21,454 nucleotides of DNA from Mariprofundaceae bacterium (GTDB lineage Bacteria > Pseudomonadota > Zetaproteobacteria > Mariprofundales > Mariprofundaceae). The position numbers and the translations under genes were made by a program. This document shows, piece after piece, positions 7,900 to 16,128 of this stretch. The DNA is taken from positions 1-21,454 of the forward strand of contig JAUZQU010000149.1 in NCBI GenBank assembly GCA_030950835.1, read 5' to 3'. How positions within the stretch are numbered: the first letter of the stretch is position 1; every line of letters starts with the position of its first letter. Under the pieces are notes generated by a model. That model searched no databases and had not been told where the DNA came from. It saw only the letters and a list, made by a program, of their open reading frames with translations.

Positions 7900-9750
7900 A
7901 TGACTACACCAAAGAAAAAACTAGCCATTACCGAACTTGCCCTGCGCGATGGTCATCAATCATTGCTTGCCACGCGTATGCGCTTGGATGATATGCTGCC
8001 TATTTGTGAAAAACTTGATGCCATTGGTTATTGGTCTATCGAAGCATGGGGTGGCGCAACGTTTGATACCTGCCTTCGCTACTTAAAAGAAGGCCCGTGG
8101 GTTCGCCTGCGCGAATTGAAAAAAGAATTGCCCAACACCAATATTCAAATGTTATTGCGTGGGCAAAACTTGCTTGGTTATCGTCATTATGCGGATGATG
8201 TGGTGCGTAAGTTTGTCGACATGGCTGTTGCCAACGGCGTAGATGTGTTCCGCACCTTTGATGCTATGAATGATTTGCGTAATGTGCGCACTGCCATTTC
8301 CCAAGTCAAAGCCAACAATAAAATTGCTGAAGGCACGATTTGTTACACTACCAGCCCTGTACATAGCTTGGAATACTTTGTCGATTTGGCAAAAGGCTAT
8401 GAAGATATGGGCTGCGACACCCTTGCCATCAAAGATATGGCAGGTCTACTCACACCAACCGTCACCAAAAAACTCATCACCGATTTGAAAGCCGCAGTAT
8501 CCATTCCACTGCATTTGCATGCCCACTCAACATCTGGTCTAGCTGAAATGGTGCAATGGGAAGCCGTACATGCAGGTTGCGACATCATCGACACAGCCAT
8601 CTCTCCACTATCTGGTGGCACTTCACATCCTGCAACCGAATCCATGGTCGCAGCCTTTGCTGAAACTGAGTTTGATACAGGGCTAGACTTGGATGCACTG
8701 CAAGATGTGGCGGCTTATTTTCGCGATGTGCGTAAAAAATATGCCCGCTTTGAGTCTGATGTCACCCGTGTTGATACCCGTGTTTTCGTCAATCAAATCC
8801 CAGGCGGCATGATTTCTAACCTCGCCAATCAGCTTAAAGAACAAGGCGCATTGGATAAAATGGATGAAGTCTTGGATGAAATTACCAATGTACGCAAAGA
8901 CTTTGGTTATCCATCTTTGGTCACCCCAACCAGTCAAATTGTAGGCACACAAGCCGTCTTGAACGTCGTTTCAGGCAAGAAATACAAGGTCATCACTGAA
9001 GAAACCAAAGGTTATTTAAAAGGCATGTACGGTGCAGCTTTGGGTACTATCAACCCTGATGTGCAAAAGCTTGCTTTGGGCGATGAAGAGCCGATTACTG
9101 TTCGCCCTGCCGACTTATTACCCAATGAATTGGATGCTTTGACCCGTGAAGTGGGCGACAAAGCCAAATCTGTGGAAGATGTGTTGTCGTATGCCATGTT
9201 CCCCAGCATTGCTTTGGAGTTTTTCGCTGAACGTGAGTCTGGAAACTTCAACCCAGAGCCACTCGATGCCGTTGATACCACTGCTCCAGCTGCTGCTGCA
9301 CCGGGGCTTGCGCCTACCGAGTTCAACATCACGGTTCATGGCGAAGAATACCACATTAAAATCGAAGGCACGGGGCATGTTACTGACGATTTGAAACCTT
9401 ATTATGTGAAAGTGGATGATGTATTAGAAGAAGTACACGTCGAAACTTTAACTGAAGTCGTACCCACCTTGGATGGTCGCGGCATTGATGCAGGACGCGC
9501 CTCCAAAGGTTCGAAACGCCCCAAAGCACGCAAAGATAGTGATGTAACTTCGCCTATGCCAGGGCGTATTGTGACGGTCAATGTACAAGTCGGCGATACA
9601 GTTGCAGCAGGCGATACGGTGTTGACTGTTGAAGCCATGAAAATGGAGAATCCAGTACATGCACCAGTATCGGGGACGATTAAAGCGGTTTACGTCAGTG
9701 AGTCCGACAATGTGAACCCTGATGAGTGCCTTATCGAAATCGAAGCTTAA
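7900..9750 (+). CDS. pycB: Pyruvate carboxylase subunit B (carboxyltransferase plus biotin carrier)
   Basis: 616 aa; ATG after AAGGA (8 nt), start MTTPKKKLAITELALRDGHQ. It transfers the carboxyl group from carboxybiotin to pyruvate, making oxaloacetate. The TIM-barrel carboxyltransferase (about 8-270) shows metal ligand D17, the lysine expected to be carbamylated K178 (AIKDMAG) and metal-binding histidines H207 and H209 (LHLHAHSTSG). A conserved carboxylase domain (about 290-460) follows, then a charged linker, then the biotinyl domain with K581 in EAMKMEN. Oxaloacetate decarboxylase alpha subunits (OadA) have the same layout, but no membrane OadB/OadG genes are present and a biotin carboxylase is encoded directly upstream. 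It forms a two-gene operon with pycA, followed by a hairpin. Confidence 0.92.
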   Translation: MTTPKKKLAITELALRDGHQSLLATRMRLDDMLPICEKLDAIGYWSIEAWGGATFDTCLRYLKEGPWVRLRELKKELPNTNIQMLLRGQNLLGYRHYADDVVRKFVDMAVANGVDVFRTFDAMNDLRNVRTAISQVKANNKIAEGTICYTTSPVHSLEYFVDLAKGYEDMGCDTLAIKDMAGLLTPTVTKKLITDLKAAVSIPLHLHAHSTSGLAEMVQWEAVHAGCDIIDTAISPLSGGTSHPATESMVAAFAETEFDTGLDLDALQDVAAYFRDVRKKYARFESDVTRVDTRVFVNQIPGGMISNLANQLKEQGALDKMDEVLDEITNVRKDFGYPSLVTPTSQIVGTQAVLNVVSGKKYKVITEETKGYLKGMYGAALGTINPDVQKLALGDEEPITVRPADLLPNELDALTREVGDKAKSVEDVLSYAMFPSIALEFFAERESGNFNPEPLDAVDTTAPAAAAPGLAPTEFNITVHGEEYHIKIEGTGHVTDDLKPYYVKVDDVLEEVHVETLTEVVPTLDGRGIDAGRASKGSKRPKARKDSDVTSPMPGRIVTVNVQVGDTVAAGDTVLTVEAMKMENPVHAPVSGTIKAVYVSESDNVNPDECLIEIEA

Positions 9751-9758
9751 ACATACTG

Positions 9759-9793
9759 CTGTTGGGGCGAGGAATTTCACCACGTCCCAACAG
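9759..9793. terminator. Hairpin between convergent pycB and alkC
   Basis: Arms CTGTTGGGGCG (9759-9769) and CGTCCCAACAG (9783-9793) form an 11-bp stem with one G-U pair and a 13-nt loop, in the gap between two convergent genes. There is no T-tract on either side, so it may be a weak or bidirectional terminator or an mRNA 3'-end stabiliser. Confidence 0.5.
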
Positions 9794-9829
9794 TGATTTA
9801 CAAGTTTCTTCTCATCATCTGCTTATCAT

Positions 9830-10918
9830 CTACTTCGTGTTTTCAGCGTACAACACAAAGGGTTTACTTAACTGTGTTTGTCCATTGATAAGCAACGAAA
9901 GCCGATGTTCGCCAGCATAATACTTGCGTGTTGAAATCGCCTTAAAACTGAATTTCTTCTGTATAGTTTTGCTTTTTTCTTGGTAGTCTGACTCGGCAAT
10001 TTTAAATACTTTCGAGCGCATCGTACCGTTTGCCTTTTGGAAGTGGATGGCAAACTCTAAACGCAACTTGCCCAACATCTGTTTACTCAGCAACTGGCAT
10101 GAAAAATGAACTTCACCGCCCCACTCCACCCCATGACTCACCTGAAAATCATGTGTCTGCACATGGTTCACTTGCTCAAAACCAAACAATGCCAAAGTTT
10201 CCACATGCCCCTGCTTCAATAGTGTGCGACAGGCATGTTTGACCAGCCAATCCGTATCCTTAGACACACCAGACCATTGCTTGGCAAGCTCAAATACCCG
10301 TACCTCATGGTCTTTACTGATATCATTTAAGTTGTTCGCCACACTACGGCGAACATACAAACTCGCATCACCTTTTAACATCTCTAAAATCGTGATCACA
10401 GGTTCAGGGTCTTGCACAAACAACGGTAATTGCATCGCCCAAGGTAAACGCGGACGACAACCTTCTGAAGCCAAGCGGCGCACATGTTCATGCGGATGTA
10501 TTGCCCAAGCTTGCAGCTGTGCCATGCTTGCTTTGGGGTATCGCAAAATAAAAGGGCGAATGGCAAACTCAGCACTGGAATATTGGGTGAAATGTTCTAA
10601 GGCATCCATAGACACATCATAATGTTCAAGCCCATAACACTCCACATAATCAGGGAAAAACATGTGTTCAAAAGTATGCTTAAAATGACTTGATGCAGCT
10701 TTAAGTATAGGTAATGCCTCAATATAATCAGGCAAACAATGGTGCAAACAACACGTGATATGACGCATCCGTTGTTTAAGCTCTTTCTCCTCCCAAGCTG
10801 CATCCCATAACAAGTCTAAAAACTTGTCCGCCGCAAAGCTTGGGTACTCGGTTTGCATCACCTGCACTAAAGATGTGAAAAAGGTTTTGTTATATGCATT
10901 TTTTAAGGGTTCAGGCAT
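9830..10918 (-). CDS. alkC: AlkC-type DNA alkylation-repair glycosylase with Ig-like C-terminus
   Basis: 362 aa; ATG with GAGGT 8 nt upstream. AlkC enzymes are HEAT-like-repeat, non-base-flipping DNA glycosylases that excise cationic alkylated bases such as 3-methyladenine. Residues about 1-255 are helical HEAT-like repeats containing family phrases: SSAEFAIRPFI, HPHEHVRRLASEGCRPRLPW and DASLYVRRSVANNLNDI. From about 262 the sequence becomes beta-rich (VSHGVEWGGEVHFSCQLL through HRLSLLINGQ), matching the C-terminal Ig-like domain known in one AlkC subgroup. It is convergent with pycB and divergent from glnA, so probably monocistronic. No Ada-type operator is recognised upstream. The catalytic residues were not mapped, so AlkD-like remains a lesser alternative. 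Confidence 0.85.
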   Translation of the reverse strand: MPEPLKNAYNKTFFTSLVQVMQTEYPSFAADKFLDLLWDAAWEEKELKQRMRHITCCLHHCLPDYIEALPILKAASSHFKHTFEHMFFPDYVECYGLEHYDVSMDALEHFTQYSSAEFAIRPFILRYPKASMAQLQAWAIHPHEHVRRLASEGCRPRLPWAMQLPLFVQDPEPVITILEMLKGDASLYVRRSVANNLNDISKDHEVRVFELAKQWSGVSKDTDWLVKHACRTLLKQGHVETLALFGFEQVNHVQTHDFQVSHGVEWGGEVHFSCQLLSKQMLGKLRLEFAIHFQKANGTMRSKVFKIAESDYQEKSKTIQKKFSFKAISTRKYYAGEHRLSLLINGQTQLSKPFVLYAENTK

Positions 10919-10985
10919 GATTTTACCTCACAAAGGGTAACGAAACTAACATCGCATATACCAATGTCACTACTGCACATGCTTT

Positions 10986-11015
10986 TTGTCATTGCCTAGC
11001 CACCTGCTTTATGTA
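10986..11015 (+). promoter_or_regulatory. Weak candidate sigma70 promoter for glnA
   Basis: TTGTCA (10986-10991) and TATGTA (11010-11015) are 18 bp apart, and transcription would begin near 11022. The -10 element is poor. I found no sigma54 -24/-12 element (GG-N10-GC in a TGGCAC/TTGC context) between alkC and glnA. Confidence 0.25.
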
Positions 11016-11043
11016 ATGCTCTCGCCACATGCAAATAAAGTGG

Positions 11044-11068
11044 GAATAGCCCTATTCTTGATAGAATA
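11044..11068. promoter_or_regulatory. Overlapping inverted repeats upstream of glnA
   Basis: Two perfect inverted repeats share their middle arm: GAATAG-CC-CTATTC (11044-11057) and TATTCT-TGAT-AGAATA (11053-11068). The last ends 11 nt before the AAGGAG ribosome site of glnA. It could be an operator with three half-sites, or two mutually exclusive RNA hairpins in the leader if transcription starts upstream. No regulator is recognised. Confidence 0.45.
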
Positions 11069-11090
11069 AAGCTAAAATAAGGAGAAAAAT

Positions 11091-12506
11091 GTGAGTGATG
11101 CAATAAAGAAGGTCTTTGACCTAATCCAAGAAAATGATTGTGAATTTGTGGATGTTCGTTTCACAGATACCAAAGGCAAGTGGCAGCATGTCACATTTCC
11201 AATCCACCAGTTAAATGACGACTGCTTTGAAGATGGTTTTGCTTTTGATGGCTCTTCTATCGAAGGTTGGTGTGAAATCAACAACTCTGACATGGCACTC
11301 ATTCCTGACCCTGAAAGCGCACGTATTGACCCATTTTTTGAAGCTTCTACCTTGGTATTGGTTTCTCAAGTCATTGACCCTATCACTGGAGAAGACTACA
11401 ACCGTTGCCCTCGCCAAGTGGCACAACGCGCCTTGAAATATATCAAGTCTGCTGGCATCGCGGATACTGTATATTTCGGCCCTGAATTGGAATTTTTCGT
11501 TTTTGATGGCATGCGTTACCAAAATGACATGGGTGCATGTGGTTACACCATTGAATCCGAAGAAGCAGCTTGGAACTCGAACACCAAGTATGAAGGCGGC
11601 AACACTGGTCATCGTCCTAAAGTCAAAGGTGGTTATTTCCCCGTCCCTCCAGTGGATACTTTGCATGAAATGCGCAATGATATGTCATTGGTGATGACGG
11701 ATTTGGGTATTGATATGGAATGCCATCATCATGAAGTCGCTACTGCTGGTCAATGTGAATTGGCGATGAAATTTGGCGAGTTGATTGATATTGCTGATCG
11801 TGCGCAATGGTATAAATATGTAGTACATAATGTTGCGGATGCCCATGGTAAAACTGCAACATTTATGCCTAAACCTATCTACAATGATAATGGTACGGCG
11901 ATGCATGTGCATCAATCTGTGTGGAAAGATGGCGTAAACTTGTTTGCAGGTGATAAATACGCCAACCTTTCTCAGGAAGCGCTTTGGTATATCGGCGGCA
12001 TCATCAAACATGCTCGTGCCTTAAATGCTTTCACCAATGCTTCTACCAACTCTTACAAACGTCTGGTTCCAGGCTTTGAAGCGCCTGTAATGCTTGCATA
12101 TTCAAACCGCAATCGTTCGGCTTCGATTCGTATCCCTGTGGTCAACTCTGATCCAGCACGTCGCATTGAAGTACGTTTCCCAGATTGTACGGCAAACCCA
12201 TACTTGGCTTACACTGCCTTGTTGATGGCTGGTCTTGATGGCATTGCCAACAAGATTGATCCGGGCGCACCTGCGGACAAAAACTTGTATGACCTACCAC
12301 CAGAAGAAGCAGCAAAAATTCCAACAGTATGTTCTAGCTTAGAGCAAGCATTGGATGCATTGTCTGCAGATCGTGACTTCTTGAAAGTCGGCGGTGTGAT
12401 GGATGATGATATGATTGATGCTTACATTGAAATGAAGATGGAAGATGTGCAGCAATTGCGTATGCGCCCTCATCCTATCGAAATGGAAATGTACTACTCT
12501 GTTTAA
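11091..12506 (+). CDS. glnA: Glutamine synthetase type I
   Basis: 471 aa (E. coli GlnA 469). GTG start behind AAGGAG (6 nt); the ATG at 11089 is out of frame and immediately hits a stop. It makes glutamine from glutamate, ammonia and ATP as a cytoplasmic dodecamer. Visible motifs are the N-terminal beta-grasp FAFDGSSIEGW, metal/glutamate-site GPELEFFVFD, ECHHHEVATAGQCE, ATP-site NGTAMHVHQSVWKDG, the flap region NSYKRLVPGFEAPV and RNRSASIRIP. Y400 in KNLYDLPPEE corresponds to the adenylylated Tyr397 of E. coli, so this is the covalently regulated GSI-beta class. That fits glnE lying just downstream. Expression is probably monocistronic, because a strong intrinsic terminator follows. Overlapping inverted repeats lie in the leader. 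Confidence 0.97.
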   Translation: MSDAIKKVFDLIQENDCEFVDVRFTDTKGKWQHVTFPIHQLNDDCFEDGFAFDGSSIEGWCEINNSDMALIPDPESARIDPFFEASTLVLVSQVIDPITGEDYNRCPRQVAQRALKYIKSAGIADTVYFGPELEFFVFDGMRYQNDMGACGYTIESEEAAWNSNTKYEGGNTGHRPKVKGGYFPVPPVDTLHEMRNDMSLVMTDLGIDMECHHHEVATAGQCELAMKFGELIDIADRAQWYKYVVHNVADAHGKTATFMPKPIYNDNGTAMHVHQSVWKDGVNLFAGDKYANLSQEALWYIGGIIKHARALNAFTNASTNSYKRLVPGFEAPVMLAYSNRNRSASIRIPVVNSDPARRIEVRFPDCTANPYLAYTALLMAGLDGIANKIDPGAPADKNLYDLPPEEAAKIPTVCSSLEQALDALSADRDFLKVGGVMDDDMIDAYIEMKMEDVQQLRMRPHPIEMEMYYSV

Positions 12507-12548
12507 TTCAACAAAGTACTACGCTTGATTTGAAAGTATGTTCAAAAA

Positions 12549-12577
12549 GGCCGTCACGAAAGTGGCGGCCTTTTTTT
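12549..12577 (+). terminator. Intrinsic terminator of glnA
   Basis: Stem GGCCGTCAC (12549-12557) and GTGGCGGCC (12562-12570), one G-U pair, GAAA tetraloop, then seven T (12571-12577). Five A before the stem can pair with the T-run. It lies 43 nt after the glnA stop and separates glnA from glnE. Confidence 0.95.
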
Positions 12578-12744
12578 ATGCTACTAGAGGTTTTTCACTT
12601 CGATACACAAACACCGATCATTACTATTAAACGACCATGATGAAGGCGGCTAAACATAAACTAACAACCTGTGTCGTTTCATATGTTTGCCAACAGTGGC
12701 ATGCAAAAGATGGTCGATTGGGGCAGCTAGTGTATGCTTAGCTG

Positions 12745-15495
12745 ATGCGTTCAGATTGTTTGCAATATATACCTAAAAATCAGTTGCGAGATGTCCATCG
12801 ATTGCTGGAGATATCGCCATTGTTTGTGTCGTTGATGCGCACGGCAGATAAAGATGCGTGCCAGCGTATTTTTCAAGATAAAGAACATGCAGTGCTACCA
12901 AATCAAAGTGATGTTTGGATGCCTGCCTTAGATAGCTCCGATTTGACAGCATGTATGATGCACTTGCGCTTGCTCAAACAAAAGGCAATGCGGCATATTA
13001 TTTGGTGGGAGCTGGGCATTCATGGCGATATTCAGGCTTCATATCAGGCGATTACTGACGTGGCATCAGGGTTGTTGCAGCAAGCAGTAGAGATGGCGGA
13101 GCGTTTGCTTGCGCCACGTTTTGGACGTTTGCAAGGAGGTGCCTTTTGTGTCATTGGTTTGGGCAAGTTGGGTGGTTATGAGTTGAACCTTGGCTCGGAT
13201 GTTGACCCTTTGTTTGTATGGCAGGGTGATGGTACGACCCAAGGTGGGCGCAAGTCTGTTTCTGCCAATGAATATTATAATCATTTCTCACGGATGCTTA
13301 TCAAATTGATGGCAGAGCCTACAAGCAACGGCATGGTTTGGCCTGTGGATATGCGTTTACGGCCTGGCGGCGATGGCGCACCCATTTGTTTGAATCTGGA
13401 TGCAACATTATCCCACTATTTAGAATATGGACAAACATGGGAACGTGCCATGTTGATCAAAGCCAGGCCTGTCGCTGGTGACATGGCTTTAGGGCAGCAG
13501 TTCATCCAAGAAGTATGCCCGTTTATTTATCGGCGCTATTTGGACTATACATGTGTAGCAGCATTGGCTGACATGAAACAGCGCATAGATGCACAAGCAG
13601 GTCAGCAGCAACTTGGCGAAGGTTTCAACGTTAAACTTGGGCGCGGCGGCATCCGAGAAATCGAGTTTATCATCCAAGCTATGCAGCTTCTCCATGCTGG
13701 GCGTGAGCCATCATTACGCATACAACATAGCAAAAAGGCACTTTATGCACTGCAGGACAAAGGTTTCATTAGCCAGAGTGTCGCTGATGCTTTGTTTTCC
13801 GCCTATACTTTCTGGCGGCGCATAGAACATGCTCTTCAAGCAAGAAAAGGGGAGCAAACCCACCTTTTACCAGCTGATTACGAAAGCTACCTCACGCAAG
13901 CCCTCGCTTTGCCTCATCTTGCCCAAGATATGCAAACACACCGTGACTTTGTTGCCCACACATTTAAAGAACACATATTACCTATCACCACGGCTGCAAA
14001 AGCCACAGAAACAGTAGCAGCCTCCAATTGGTTAAATGCTGATTGTTTAGATTCAGCCCAGATCCATGCGCATAAAAAACAACCCATACAAGCAGCTTTG
14101 CAACACATAGATCAACAACTATCACGCGGTTTATTGCCAGAGCGCAGCCGTCAACAAGTCGAATCTATACTCAACATAGCCATGCCTATTTGGCTTGATG
14201 ATACCAACGCAGTGCAAGCTGTGGCGGCATTTGCTGATCTCTTAAAAACCATTTCGGGCAGGGCAACATGGATAGACTTGTTAGCAACCCACCAAGGTGT
14301 GTTGCAATGGCTTATTGGTGTGCTGGCTGCTAGCCGTTATGTTTCTGAACATATCAGCAAAAACCCTTCTTGGTTGGAATGGCCTTTAGAACATACATCT
14401 GGCGCTGCCAACATCCAACAGTTATGCACTAAAATCAAGGGCATCCACGCCGATGAAGATGCAGAAGAGCTCTTAAGAACACTCAGCTTTATCCTTGATC
14501 AAGGGCGCATACATTGTGCCTTATCCATAGATGCACACCAAGAAGGCCCTGTTGTTATTGGTCAATGGTTGGCCGATTTAGCTGATGTTGCGGTGCAGAC
14601 TTGTGTGCGTTCCAGCTTATCTCAATTACATTTACCTGCTGACTTTGCTTTTGTTGCCCTTGCTTTAGGTAAACATGGCAGCCAAGAAATGGGCTTGGTT
14701 TCTGATTTAGATATGGTGTTTGTACTTGCCCAAGAACCACAACAAGTCATCCGTGGCAAAACAGCAAGAGAATGGGCGCAACGTTTGGGAAGGCGTGTTA
14801 TCCGACAGTTAACGGGCATACCACCTTTTGGGGCTGGTTATGAATTTGACGCACGATTGCGCCCTTCTGGAAACAGCGGTGTTTTAGTCACTACCTTAGC
14901 AGGTTTTCAAGATTATCAACGCCATGAGGCGCAAACTTGGGAACACCAAGCCTTATCAAGAGCAAGGGCGATTACAGGAACAGCCAGCGTACAAAACAAG
15001 GTCACATCCGTCATCCATGACATCATACATCAGCCTCGCAACTTTCAACACACTGCCCATGATATCCTCACTATGCGTCAGAAAATGATGGATCACTTAG
15101 CAAGCCGTGACAAAGATAACATTAATCTTAAACATGATGCAGGTGGGATGGTAGATATTGAGTTCATAGCACAGTTTTCACGGCTGATGTTTGGCGGCAA
15201 CCATGTTGGCACCGTTCGTACTTTACAATCCTTGCCCACACATGCACCAGCCATCTGGCATGAAAAAGCAGCAATTTTAGAACATGTGTATATCCATTAT
15301 CGCCAAATGGAAAACGCACTTCGTGTTGAACAATGGCTTTCGATTGGTTGTTTACCCAACAACAATAATAACAAAGAGTGGGAAACTATGCGGCGTCACG
15401 CCAACATCACATCAACCGAGCAGTTACAATATCATATGCGCATAGTACATGATATATTCCAACAACTTCTCAGCAGCAACTTAGGCAGCAGTTAA
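12745..15495 (+). CDS. glnE: Bifunctional glutamine synthetase adenylyltransferase/deadenylylase
   Basis: 916 aa (E. coli GlnE about 946). The ATG at 12745 follows an in-frame stop (12739-12741) and has no clear Shine-Dalgarno, so expression may be low. GlnE adds AMP to and removes it from the GlnA tyrosine in response to PII. Both nucleotidyltransferase halves are present. The N-terminal deadenylylase half has GLGKLGGYELNLGSDVD with D152/D154, then MRLRPGGDGAP and GRGGIREIEFIIQ. The C-terminal adenylylase half has LGKHGSQEMGLVSDLD with D654/D656, then ARLRPSGNSG and AGGMVDIEFIAQF. Both catalytic Asp pairs are retained, so both activities are expected. The substrate glnA is the preceding gene but is separated by a terminator and 167 nt of non-coding sequence. 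No glnB or glnD is present here. Confidence 0.95.
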   Translation: MRSDCLQYIPKNQLRDVHRLLEISPLFVSLMRTADKDACQRIFQDKEHAVLPNQSDVWMPALDSSDLTACMMHLRLLKQKAMRHIIWWELGIHGDIQASYQAITDVASGLLQQAVEMAERLLAPRFGRLQGGAFCVIGLGKLGGYELNLGSDVDPLFVWQGDGTTQGGRKSVSANEYYNHFSRMLIKLMAEPTSNGMVWPVDMRLRPGGDGAPICLNLDATLSHYLEYGQTWERAMLIKARPVAGDMALGQQFIQEVCPFIYRRYLDYTCVAALADMKQRIDAQAGQQQLGEGFNVKLGRGGIREIEFIIQAMQLLHAGREPSLRIQHSKKALYALQDKGFISQSVADALFSAYTFWRRIEHALQARKGEQTHLLPADYESYLTQALALPHLAQDMQTHRDFVAHTFKEHILPITTAAKATETVAASNWLNADCLDSAQIHAHKKQPIQAALQHIDQQLSRGLLPERSRQQVESILNIAMPIWLDDTNAVQAVAAFADLLKTISGRATWIDLLATHQGVLQWLIGVLAASRYVSEHISKNPSWLEWPLEHTSGAANIQQLCTKIKGIHADEDAEELLRTLSFILDQGRIHCALSIDAHQEGPVVIGQWLADLADVAVQTCVRSSLSQLHLPADFAFVALALGKHGSQEMGLVSDLDMVFVLAQEPQQVIRGKTAREWAQRLGRRVIRQLTGIPPFGAGYEFDARLRPSGNSGVLVTTLAGFQDYQRHEAQTWEHQALSRARAITGTASVQNKVTSVIHDIIHQPRNFQHTAHDILTMRQKMMDHLASRDKDNINLKHDAGGMVDIEFIAQFSRLMFGGNHVGTVRTLQSLPTHAPAIWHEKAAILEHVYIHYRQMENALRVEQWLSIGCLPNNNNNKEWETMRRHANITSTEQLQYHMRIVHDIFQQLLSSNLGSS

Positions 15496-15598
15496 AAAGG
15501 TCTCACCGTTTGGATACCCAAATTTCGGATGCACAGTGTTTTGAATACATGCATGACCGCCTACGATGAAGCGATACCTATAAAAGGGGCAATCAACA

Positions 15599-16036
15599 TC
15601 ATCTGACTACACTGGCAGTAACCATTTGGAACTGCTCTATCACGGTTGCCTTGATTTTAGTCGATGAAGTCTTGGGATGATATTGAACCTGCACAATCTG
15701 CTTACCTTGCGACTTTAAATAATTTTCTACACCTTCATTATGCGGTTTTTTGCCCCAGTCTTCGCCAATTACAAATATATCGGCCTTCACTTGCTTACAA
15801 ACAGCAATATAATCAAGCTCATGGTAGGAAAGTGCAATGTCTACACAACTTAAGGCTAAAAGCATTTGTATACGTTGCTCAAGCGGCACAACTGGAACAT
15901 TAGGCTTATACAATTGGACAACTTCATCAGCCGCAACACCAACTGCCACAGTGTCACCCAAGCTTGCGCAGTATTCCAATAAAGCAAGATGCCCCACATG
16001 CAACAAATCAAATGTACCCACTGTATAAACAACCAT
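15599..16036 (-). CDS. TagD-like cytidylyltransferase
   Basis: 145 aa from the ATG at 16036, preceded by AAAGGA. An upstream in-frame extension to 16135 would run into the divergent gene and has no family features. It belongs to the small nucleotidyltransferase fold: GTFDLLHVGH with H13-x-G-H16 near the N-terminus, DEVVQLYKPNVPVVPLEQR in the middle, FVIGEDWG, and SSTKIK (S124-K129) matching the STTKI nucleotide-binding motif. Length and motifs fit glycerol-3-phosphate cytidylyltransferase (TagD, about 130 aa). Ethanolamine-phosphate or other alcohol-phosphate cytidylyltransferases share them, and RfaE2-type adenylyltransferases are related. The substrate cannot be read from sequence. It is divergent from a CDP-alcohol phosphatidyltransferase across 92 nt, which supports a CDP-alcohol product. 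No terminator is evident in the gap to glnE (15496-15598). Confidence 0.85.
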   Translation of the reverse strand: MVVYTVGTFDLLHVGHLALLEYCASLGDTVAVGVAADEVVQLYKPNVPVVPLEQRIQMLLALSCVDIALSYHELDYIAVCKQVKADIFVIGEDWGKKPHNEGVENYLKSQGKQIVQVQYHPKTSSTKIKATVIEQFQMVTASVVR

Positions 16037-16050
16037 TGTTTGATAATCCT

Positions 16051-16078
16051 TTGATAGTATGAACTTCGTCACTAGGAT
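16051..16078 (+). promoter_or_regulatory. Candidate sigma70 promoter for the CDP-alcohol transferase
   Basis: TTGATA (16051-16056) and TAGGAT (16073-16078) are 16 bp apart, which puts the transcript start near 16085, about 44 nt before the ATG. The gap to the divergent cytidylyltransferase is only 92 nt, so the two promoters must overlap or lie back to back. Confidence 0.4.
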
Positions 16079-16128
16079 AACACACTTCGGATGAAGTAAA
16101 TATAGAAATGAAATTTTAAGGATACCTG

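Noticed and set aside
10919..11090. Sigma54 promoter expected before a nitrogen-regulated glnA
   Set aside because: No GG/GC pair with correct spacing and context on the plus strand.
12682..12712. Small hairpin TGCCA-ACAG-TGGCA before glnE
   Set aside because: Only 5 bp, no T-tract and no clear regulatory context.
15496..15598. Possible terminator between convergent glnE and the cytidylyltransferase
   Set aside because: Only a 5-bp stem (TTTGG/CCAAA) with no T-run; not convincing.
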